This document shows positions 54,197 to 60,345 of a stretch of 60,345 nucleotides of DNA, piece after piece. Source of the stretch: Planctomycetota bacterium. Its GTDB lineage: Bacteria > Planctomycetota > Planctomycetia > Pirellulales > Lacipirellulaceae. Location: assembly GCA_024278955.1 (NCBI GenBank), contig JAJRSE010000054.1:1-60345 (forward strand), read 5' to 3'. The position numbers and the translations under genes are program-made. The first letter of the stretch is position 1, and each line of letters starts with the position of its first letter. The notes under the pieces are model-generated. The model saw nothing but the letters and a program-made list of their open reading frames with translations. It did no database searches and had not been told where the DNA came from.

Positions 54197-54963
54197 GCTC
54201 AAAAATCTGGCAGCACGCTCAGCCAAAAAAACGCTGTAAACCCAGCCTTGTAAACGACTTATCGATACCCGGCGGGATCTAAAGATCAGCAAAACTCTTT
54301 TTTTTGCGATTGCAGCGAACCAATCTGCCGACATCAGGGTCATTGGGTTATCTTAGCTCCCAGCTCACTTTGTAGGCCTGCTTTCGCTTGACCCGAACCA
54401 AGCTGGCTGGGAAACTATAAGATAGTGGATCTCGTCGCTAGAGGCTCGTAGGCCTTGGAGGTCCGTCAGTTCGCTTTGCGAACGGATTAGCGAATCACGG
54501 TTTTTCCAACAGGTTTTCTCTGCAGCAGCGCAAAGCGCAGCGAGGGTACCATGCGTAATCTTCAAAGCAGACTCAGCATTATTAGCACCAGCAATGACAA
54601 CGTCGTTGTGCGTCTAGTGAACCAGCTGATTGTCCGCGCTGAAGTTCTACGTTCCCTCTGTGCGAACTCTCTAGATGCGCTAGCATTTTATGCGTCGTGG
54701 CCAAGCGTTACGAGCGGGGCGAAACCCCGCATCCGTACGGCCCTCTGCTTTGCCACGGTAAAGCAGACGCAGCGGCGACACCACACGATGTGTCACCGCC
54801 ACGGCGCCTGAAAACGGGACCCCAGGTCTTAGCAACGCCTCCCAATTTTTAGCCCGCATTGCCAGCAGCTTGCACCGTTATGTTTGCGCAAGTTGCAATT
54901 TGCTTGCCAACCTGCAGCCGAATCCTAGGCGTTTCGCCTATTCGGCCCCAAATCGAGAAAACC
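54197..54963. other. Long leader region of the ECF sigma factor gene
   Basis: About 770 bases. It has three consecutive plus-strand hairpins at 54714-54800. A frame at 54551-54811 begins with an ATG after GCGAGG and its first ~50 codons look weakly protein-like, but it then runs into the hairpins, so it is not called. No tRNA or riboswitch signature was recognised. Confidence 0.4.
54714..54800 (+). promoter_or_regulatory. Three tandem hairpins upstream of the sigma factor gene
   Basis: GCGGGG/CCCCGC (54714-54719 and 54725-54730), TCTGCTTT/AAAGCAGA (54744-54751 and 54760-54767) and GGCG...ACAC/GTGT...CGCC (54774-54800, with a 3-base bulge). Such a run of stems could be a structured leader or an RNA element. 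No known family is recognised. Confidence 0.4.
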
Positions 54964-55542
54964 ATGAATGCAACTCTCTCCGTATCCGAATACCTCGACG
55001 CTCCCAACGAACAGCTCGTTGCTGCTGCCCAGCTGGGCGAGAACGAAGCCTTTGGCCAATTGGCCAGCCGATTCGAGCGAATGGTCTACCTCGTTTGCTG
55101 GCAAAGGCTACGCGACCACGCCGAAGCGCAGGAGGTGGCACAGGAAGTTTTAATTAAGGCTTTTGAAAAACTCCACCAACTCCAGGAAGCCAAGGCGTTT
55201 CCCGGTTGGCTCAAGTCGATCGCCGTGCGGCACTCCATCAACCGATGCACGCGCCGACCGCCAACGATTGCGGTTGAACCGCACACAATCGACCGCGCCG
55301 ATGTTCGGCACGCAGCTCCCGTAGATTCGTTGCTAGCTAAGGAGCGAAAGTCTCAGCTACACGAAGGGCTGGGCCGATTGGCCATGCTCGACCGAAGCAC
55401 GTTAGAAGCGTTCTACCTCAACGGCCGGTCGCTGCGAGAAATGAGCGACGACTTTGCCGCCCCAGTAGGCACCATCAAGCGGCGTTTGCATGTTGCAAGA
55501 AAACGCCTCGCCAAAGAGCTGGAATACCTGCAACCAGCGTAG
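54964..55542 (+). CDS. ECF-type RNA polymerase sigma factor
   Basis: 192 residues. The ATG at 54964 (MNATLSVSEYLD) follows GAGAAAA; the 35-codon upstream frame is not protein-like. Region 2 is at residues 18-85 (NEAFGQLASRFERMVYLVCW, HAEAQEVAQEVLIKAFEKL) and region 4 at 125-185 (LGRLAMLDRSTLEAFYLNGRS, PVGTIKRRLHVARKRLAKEL). It should direct transcription of a small regulon. No anti-sigma factor gene is adjacent. It ends before a bidirectional terminator at 55556-55592. Confidence 0.88.
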   Translation: MNATLSVSEYLDAPNEQLVAAAQLGENEAFGQLASRFERMVYLVCWQRLRDHAEAQEVAQEVLIKAFEKLHQLQEAKAFPGWLKSIAVRHSINRCTRRPPTIAVEPHTIDRADVRHAAPVDSLLAKERKSQLHEGLGRLAMLDRSTLEAFYLNGRSLREMSDDFAAPVGTIKRRLHVARKRLAKELEYLQPA

Positions 55543-55555
55543 CAGGAAGCTTACG

Positions 55556-55592
55556 AAAAGAGCCCCGGGGCATATCCCCCTTGGGCTCTTTT
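55556..55592. terminator. Bidirectional terminator between sigma factor and DUF423 genes
   Basis: AAAAGAGCCC (55556-55565) pairs perfectly with GGGCTCTTTT (55583-55592). A and T runs on both sides allow termination on either strand; it separates two convergent genes. Confidence 0.85.
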
Positions 55593-56032
55593 CATGCCGT
55601 GCGATTCACGGCCACGTCTTGTCTTTCTTTTAATCCCCAAGCAGCATACGCCACGGCAACCCAACCTACGATAAACGAAAGTCCACCCAACGGCACAACC
55701 GCCCCTAGCTTACGCCACTCGACCGGTGCTAAGGTCATCACATAAAGCGAGCCGCTGAAAAGCACGATGCCAAGAAGAAATGCAATCGAAGCAATGCGAA
55801 ACCCACCCCTGGACGATTGATTAACCGCTACCAAGGTGACCAACATCAACCCTAAAGCGTGATAAAGCTGGTACCGTACGCCCGTTTCAAACCAATCGAT
55901 TCGCTTGGCTGCCTGCTCGGCATACCCCAAGGCCTCAATCCGATCGGCAAGTCCATGGGCGGCAAAAGCACCCAACGCAACTCCCGAAGCTGCCAACAGA
56001 GCAGCAACTACGAGTACCAGTCGGCCTTGCAT
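55592..56032 (-). CDS. DUF423 family small membrane protein
   Basis: 146 residues with four hydrophobic segments. The N-terminal pattern ASGVALGAFAAHGL, the middle YQLYHALGLMLVTLV and the C-terminal LGAVVPLGGLSFIVGWVAVAYAAW are diagnostic of DUF423 (YgdD-like). It is an inner-membrane protein of unknown function. It begins 25 bases after the stop of the upstream secretin gene on the same strand, so the two may be co-transcribed. Confidence 0.85.
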   Translation of the reverse strand: MQGRLVLVVAALLAASGVALGAFAAHGLADRIEALGYAEQAAKRIDWFETGVRYQLYHALGLMLVTLVAVNQSSRGGFRIASIAFLLGIVLFSGSLYVMTLAPVEWRKLGAVVPLGGLSFIVGWVAVAYAAWGLKERQDVAVNRTA

Positions 56033-56057
56033 TGTATGAATTCCTCAGCCCGACTTG

Positions 56058-59000
56058 CTACTCGTTGATGATTCCAAGTCGCTCTTCTTCCTCTTCCTGA
56101 ATAATAATGTGCGGTGTTACCATCATCATCAGGCTATTGGTTTCGCGACTGATACCAACATTACGGAAGAGTCGATCGATGTACGGAACTTTGCCAAGTA
56201 GCGGTATACCAAACTCGTTGCGTTGCTCTCGCAATCGCTTGATGCCACCGAGCAATACGGTTCCACCATCCGGTACACTTACCGTCGTGGCTACCGAGAT
56301 GACTTGGAAAGTTGGCAGCTGAACGGTGGTACCGCTGCGTGTTATGGTATTCGCCTGGTTATTGGTCTCGTCGTTTCCATCGTCATCGTCGTCGATGGTC
56401 TCGCTCGAAGCCGCAGTTGTTTCAGAGCCTTCAAAAGTGAATGTCGTGACTTCGCCTATTTGGCTAAAGAACGGAACGATCGTCAGGCGGACATAACGCC
56501 GGTCGTCCGAGACAACCGCTTGGACGGTCATGGTCGTGCCTTCGGAAAGCACCACAATCACCGGCTGCTGAGCTGCCGCGAATTCACCGACGACCGGAAT
56601 CACGCTAATCACGAAGGGTCGGAACGCCGTATCAACAATAATTGCCTGCTGGCCATTAAACAAGGTGACCTTCGGAGCATTCAACACATTCGCCCGCGCA
56701 TCTCCCTGAGAAGCGTTGATCAAGAAGAAAGCCTCGATGTCGCTCAAAATTGCGAAGCCAAACTGCCCCACATCCTGAGGGGTCGCAAACTGGGGAGTGG
56801 CCAATCCGAAACTGCCCTGCCGGAACGGCACATCAAGGTCTGCCGTGAAGCTTGGCAAGCCGAGCTGATCATTAAGAACCCCGTCTGACGCGATGCCAAC
56901 CGTGGCACTGGGGCCAGTATTTGTCAAAGCATTGGCCGTTGCCGTGGCGAAGTTCCCGTCGGCTCCGCGAATGTTAAAATCAAAATCGACGCCAATTCTC
57001 TCAAAGAAGTTATCGCTCAGACGGATAAACCGTACTTCAATCGTCACCTGAAGATCTTGTAGTCGACGTAGCTGTTCCAAGAGGTCTGCGACCTTTTCAT
57101 GCACACTCTGCGTTTGGCTAATCACCAAACTCAGGTTGGTTGGGAAAGGCCGAATCTCGCCCTCACCGGTGCCGTTTTCCATCCAGCTATCAAACTCAAC
57201 GGTCGAAACAATCAGGTCGATCAACGAATCAAAGTCGGCAGCCGCCGCACCTCCGAGCCCACCTGGCCCGCCAACTCCGCTCGAAATCGGAGGCTGTCCG
57301 CCACCTGGGTTGGTCCCGCCGAGTTGCTGAGCCAGTGCGTTTCCATTCATCGCCGAGTCATTCTGCCCGCCAGCAACCATCGAAACGGGACCAGAGGAGC
57401 CTATGCCCCCATGTCTTACACTAGCAACCGTGGCATAAGCATCGTTGATCAGACCTTGCAAACCCATATTAGTATTGGGCACAAAGTTTGGAATCGGCAC
57501 CACCAAGTCGGCAACATTGTAGGTAATGGTTTCTAAATCGCCATCACGAATTTGTTCACTCGTAATTTTGAGAACGTCATCTTTAATCATGAAAGTCAGA
57601 TGCAATGGCACCAAAATCAAATTCAAAGCGCTTTCGAGCGAAATCTCCTGGCTAAGATTGAGAGTTACCTGCCTATCGCTCTGAACCGCTTCTTGCCCTA
57701 AGCCGAGCGGGTCGAGATAGATATTTACTCCCGTCAAATCGGAAAGACCATCCATCACCTGAGAAAGCGGCATCCCATCATATCGAGGCAAAACCAGTGT
57801 GCGAAGTTTTCGTTGAATCTCTAGCTCACGGGGTGACATTCGAGAGCCCGGATTCGTAGAACCTCGTCTCCCTTCGACCAACGCATTCCAATTACCATAG
57901 TCAATCGGGGTATCCAATTTAAGCAGGCTCTCAGCCGCGTCTTTTCGTATTCCCTGGAACGCGCTCACGACGCCCTCCTCGGTCATGTCTTTGATTTCAC
58001 GATTCAGCATCGTCCGGCGAATAAATTTCGCATTCATCCAAACCTGCTGGGCAACTGGTTCCTCAGGAGCCATCGCGTAGAGACGATTGGCAACGATTTC
58101 CATTTCGCCATAGCGTTGTTCTTCACGCAATGTGTTGAACTGGTCAATCAACTCCGCCATTTTTTCTTGAACCTGGCCTTTAACCGCCCGGCGTCGTTCG
58201 ACTTCCTCCAGTACCTCGCGGTTGGCTTCATCTAGCTCCAACTCCGCTCGATGGTCGCTAATGTATTGTTCCACTTCGGAAACGCTCAGCTCAACTCGCC
58301 GAGACAATTGGCTTTTCATATTCGCATCGAGTTCTGAACTGGCGATCGAATCGACCGCCTTCTGCAAAATTTCGAGGGCTGCTTTTGGGTCGCTGCTGCG
58401 CAAACGGGCTGCTTCCGACTGGCTCTTACCAATCTCAGCCGAAAGCTGCCGGGCGACAACGGTCTGGCCGTTGGTCGTAGAATTGAGAAACGACTGCCCC
58501 ATAGACCGTGGCGTCGAACCTGCCGGCTTGGCAGAAAGCATCTGCAAGTGGCCCTGCAACTGTTCCCGAGTCTGGGGGTCGAGTTCCGTACGTTGCTCGT
58601 AAGCAAGTTGGAATTGTCGTAAAGCTCGATTCCGATCTCCCGACCGTAACGCCTTTTCGCCTTGCTCAAGAAGCTCGTAAGGGTCGGAGGCCCCAGGGGG
58701 CAATAACTCTGCAGCTGCCGAAGGCGTTGCCTGGGCCATTCGAGGAGTCTGAGGCATTCGAGGAGAAAGTGGCTGAGCTTGCGAGGACAAGGAAAGCGGT
58801 AGTTTCTTTGCACTCGAATCCGTCTCGTAAGGTCGTTGTTTTGGCAAACTATTTTGGGAAACGCGAGAGCCGGTCCCTGAATCGGCACCAACCTCTACCA
58901 AGGCGTTGCCGCTGGGGAGTAGAAGCTGGGCCGGCTGAACACTCGTGTCTTTGGACAAGACACCATTTTTTCTGACTCGAAGTTGCTCGATTTGTGCCAG

Positions 59001-59822
59001 CACATCACTTGGCCTCGTTGCCCCAGGCCCCAATGGTGCTTGCAACGCAAGAGCTTCGTTCGCAGTACGTTCGGCAGACGAGTAGTCGCCCCATTGAACT
59101 AAAGAACTAGCCTGAGCAACGAGAAACTTGGCGTAACTTTGCTTCCAAGCCGGCGTGTCGGCCTGAGTGGCGGTGAGTTGCTGGATTTCTTCAATCGCCA
59201 AGGCAACCCGCTCTGGCGAGTCTTCGCCAGGACCATAGGCGACTTGCTGCTGCCTCGCGTTGTCAAGAAAACGCTGAGCACGGGAGGCGTCTCCAAATGC
59301 AAGGGCTTGCCGCGCGGCGAGTAAAGCACGGTCGCTGAGTTCCCGAGGAGAATTCTGAACTTGAACCGGCCCCGTTGCACCTGATTGCATTACCACAGAA
59401 CCAGCGGCGTTATTTGCTCCCGCAACTGCAAACGGATCGGCGGTAGGTGGTTTGGATTTTGGCAAGAGAACCGCCAGAGGATTCTTTAGGCGTAAACGGC
59501 CGGCCTCGTCGCCCGTATTGCCACTTTTCTTTATCAAGCGATCAAGCTCTTGTCGTACTCGGGTAGGTGTGTCGCCAAAATGGAGGACCGGATAGCGAAC
59601 CTTAATGGATTCGGCACGGCGCACCAACAAATCGGCTTCAGTCAACTTCCCGGCTGCCATCTGAGAACGCGCCTGGGCAAGCAGACCGTCCACGTCGGCA
59701 CGAGACAAAACAGTCGACCGCTGCCCCCCACCCTCTTCCGCCCAACAGACGCTACCAGGTGCAAAAATCGTGAAGACGGCCAAGGAAAGACCGATACCAG
59801 CTTTATTCGAGAATATGTTCAA
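56058..59822 (-). CDS. Very large secretin-family outer-membrane protein
   Basis: About 1254 residues. A TTG at 59822 is chosen because AAGGAG lies seven bases upstream; GTG at 59825 is an alternative. It has a signal peptide (AGIGLSLAVFTIFAPGSVCWA). The first ~570 residues have TPR-like repeated helices (SDRALLAARQALAFGDASRA, YSSAERTANEALAL, LLEQGEKALRSGDRNRALRQ) and low-complexity linkers. From about 690 come secretin-associated STN/N-domains (VMDGLSDLTGVNIYLDPLGLG), the DFDSLIDLIVSTV, SW and NGTGEGEIRPF motif (about 860), and a C-terminal secretin beta-domain (VSVPDGGTVLLGGIKRL, about 1164; VPYIDRLFRNVGIS). It should form an outer-membrane pore of a type II, type IV pilus or related system. 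No other secretion genes are present here. Confidence 0.88.
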   Translation of the reverse strand: MNIFSNKAGIGLSLAVFTIFAPGSVCWAEEGGGQRSTVLSRADVDGLLAQARSQMAAGKLTEADLLVRRAESIKVRYPVLHFGDTPTRVRQELDRLIKKSGNTGDEAGRLRLKNPLAVLLPKSKPPTADPFAVAGANNAAGSVVMQSGATGPVQVQNSPRELSDRALLAARQALAFGDASRAQRFLDNARQQQVAYGPGEDSPERVALAIEEIQQLTATQADTPAWKQSYAKFLVAQASSLVQWGDYSSAERTANEALALQAPLGPGATRPSDVLAQIEQLRVRKNGVLSKDTSVQPAQLLLPSGNALVEVGADSGTGSRVSQNSLPKQRPYETDSSAKKLPLSLSSQAQPLSPRMPQTPRMAQATPSAAAELLPPGASDPYELLEQGEKALRSGDRNRALRQFQLAYEQRTELDPQTREQLQGHLQMLSAKPAGSTPRSMGQSFLNSTTNGQTVVARQLSAEIGKSQSEAARLRSSDPKAALEILQKAVDSIASSELDANMKSQLSRRVELSVSEVEQYISDHRAELELDEANREVLEEVERRRAVKGQVQEKMAELIDQFNTLREEQRYGEMEIVANRLYAMAPEEPVAQQVWMNAKFIRRTMLNREIKDMTEEGVVSAFQGIRKDAAESLLKLDTPIDYGNWNALVEGRRGSTNPGSRMSPRELEIQRKLRTLVLPRYDGMPLSQVMDGLSDLTGVNIYLDPLGLGQEAVQSDRQVTLNLSQEISLESALNLILVPLHLTFMIKDDVLKITSEQIRDGDLETITYNVADLVVPIPNFVPNTNMGLQGLINDAYATVASVRHGGIGSSGPVSMVAGGQNDSAMNGNALAQQLGGTNPGGGQPPISSGVGGPGGLGGAAAADFDSLIDLIVSTVEFDSWMENGTGEGEIRPFPTNLSLVISQTQSVHEKVADLLEQLRRLQDLQVTIEVRFIRLSDNFFERIGVDFDFNIRGADGNFATATANALTNTGPSATVGIASDGVLNDQLGLPSFTADLDVPFRQGSFGLATPQFATPQDVGQFGFAILSDIEAFFLINASQGDARANVLNAPKVTLFNGQQAIIVDTAFRPFVISVIPVVGEFAAAQQPVIVVLSEGTTMTVQAVVSDDRRYVRLTIVPFFSQIGEVTTFTFEGSETTAASSETIDDDDDGNDETNNQANTITRSGTTVQLPTFQVISVATTVSVPDGGTVLLGGIKRLREQRNEFGIPLLGKVPYIDRLFRNVGISRETNSLMMMVTPHIIIQEEEEERLGIINE

Positions 59823-60208
59823 CACACTACTCCTTTTTCGAGACGAAGCCAATCATCATGGCGAAGCCTCGCAACACTTAGTCAATAGCCAGATTTATTT
59901 TCGTATGACTCGCCTTGCCCCAAAGACATGACCTAACCAATTCCTAACTTGAACAAGTTTTTTCAACGCAGAATTGGTCTTCAACCCGGTCAGTTCGGGA
60001 AACAAGAGCGAGTTAAATACGTCCTGCGACAAGTAGCGTCAAGTGCAGTCGAAAAAGAGCCCGCTCTTTTTTTTGCATGCCAGCAAGGAAATCGTGTGCC
60101 CAAGAAGTTGCTAGCAGCAACAAACGCTGCCTCAGCAGCACTCCGCACTCTCAGGGAAGCAAGAGCGGCAAAAGCAATTTTGAAAATTGCGAGCCAAAGA
60201 AAAAGGGT
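59823..60208. other. Spacer between the secretin gene and the ISL3 transposase
   Basis: About 390 bases. The secretin promoter should lie in its left part. A terminator-like hairpin is at 60052-60074. A 95-codon plus-strand frame (59949-60236) overlaps both this hairpin and the transposase end and is not supported. Confidence 0.5.
60052..60074. terminator. Bidirectional terminator near the insertion sequence end
   Basis: AAAAAGAG (60052-60059) pairs with CTCTTTTT (60064-60071) around CCCG, with T-rich and A-rich flanks. It lies about 140 bases beyond the transposase stop. Confidence 0.6.
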
Positions 60209-60345
60209 TCATCCGACTAAAGCGTACTTAGTTTGATGGAGGGCGAGGATTTTGAGTTTGAAGAATTCATGATCGCGAAATCCGTAGGCTTGTCGTTTCA
60301 TGGTTTTTATTTTGTTGTTGGTCCCTTCGAGCGGACCGGTGGAAA
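60209..60345 (-). mobile_element. ISL3-family transposase, C-terminal end (cut by the window edge)
   Basis: On the minus strand the frame ending with a TGA at 60209-60211 reads STGPLEGTNNKIKTMKRQAYG, continues FRDHEFFKLKILALHQ and ends TKYALVG. The block PLEGTNNKIKTMKRQAYGF is the conserved C-terminal DDE-domain signature of ISL3 transposases, including the final catalytic Glu. The rest of the gene and one element end lie outside the window. The element terminus on this side was not identified. Confidence 0.85.

Noticed and set aside
59949..60236. 95-codon plus-strand frame at the right end
   Set aside because: It runs through a terminator hairpin and antisense to the ISL3 transposase end; no ribosome site.

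Overview
The window reads as a chromosomal segment of a Planctomycetota bacterium, most likely a Pirellulales-type lineage. This is an inference from gene content. The planctomycete markers are a DUF1598-type exported protein, a very long secretin carrying the DSLIDLI...NGTGEG motif, a redoxin lipoprotein with a C-terminal propeller-like part, a short HTH-plus-receiver protein, a LarA-like protein and an S2P-like membrane protein. Spacers are long and rich in hairpin-forming repeats. No rRNA, tRNA or CRISPR array was seen. GC content is moderate and genes lie on both strands in short operons.

Layout. 0.3-8.8 kb: a YhaN/SbcC-like AAA ATPase, a large multi-spanning membrane protein, a sigma-54 activator without a receiver domain, and a HAD phosphatase. 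8.9-9.7 kb: a vapBC toxin-antitoxin pair with a clear palindromic operator on its promoter. 9.7-11.7 kb: actP-yjcH acetate symporter pair. 12.2-15.6 kb: fadB-fadA beta-oxidation operon. 15.7-16.9 kb: DUF4430 and DUF6580 genes, a possible uptake pair. 16.9-19.5 kb: moaC overlapping a polyprenyl diphosphate synthase, then a HTH-receiver regulator. 19.5-20.6 kb: a gene-free, repeat-rich spacer. 20.6-22.6 kb: a DNA alkylation repair operon (Ada/AraC/AlkA fusion plus Ogt). 22.7-27.6 kb: smc and carA. 27.6-28.5 kb: spacer with an orphan terminator (possible small RNA) and a cluster of GGGACAAAAT motifs. 28.5-31.2 kb: DUF1598 protein and an extremely cysteine-rich exported repeat protein. 31.7-35.6 kb: a TlpA-like lipoprotein interrupted by a one-base frameshift, followed by a divergent phosphoglycerate kinase homologue. 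35.8-38.0 kb: LarA-like gene and ygfZ. 38.0-41.6 kb: hypothetical, HD-GYP and S2P-like genes. 42.1-44.0 kb: exported metallophosphoesterase with PA14 domain. 44.2-48.4 kb: oppA-oppB-oppC peptide importer without ATPases. 48.4-54.2 kb: SpoU methyltransferase, a membrane/spermidine-synthase fusion, phosphoglucomutase and a C-terminal-haem cytochrome. 54.9-59.9 kb: ECF sigma factor, DUF423 protein and a giant secretin. The right edge cuts into an ISL3-family transposase.

No single undescribed multi-gene defence or biosynthetic system stands out. The most unusual items are the 37-cysteine repeat protein, the PGK homologue with a conserved nucleotide domain but an altered substrate domain, degenerate LarA-like and S2P-like proteins that have lost signature residues, an OppC permease with a coiled-coil insertion, and several dispersed hairpin repeat families. 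One of these families looks like a MITE whose terminal repeats also occur in collapsed form.
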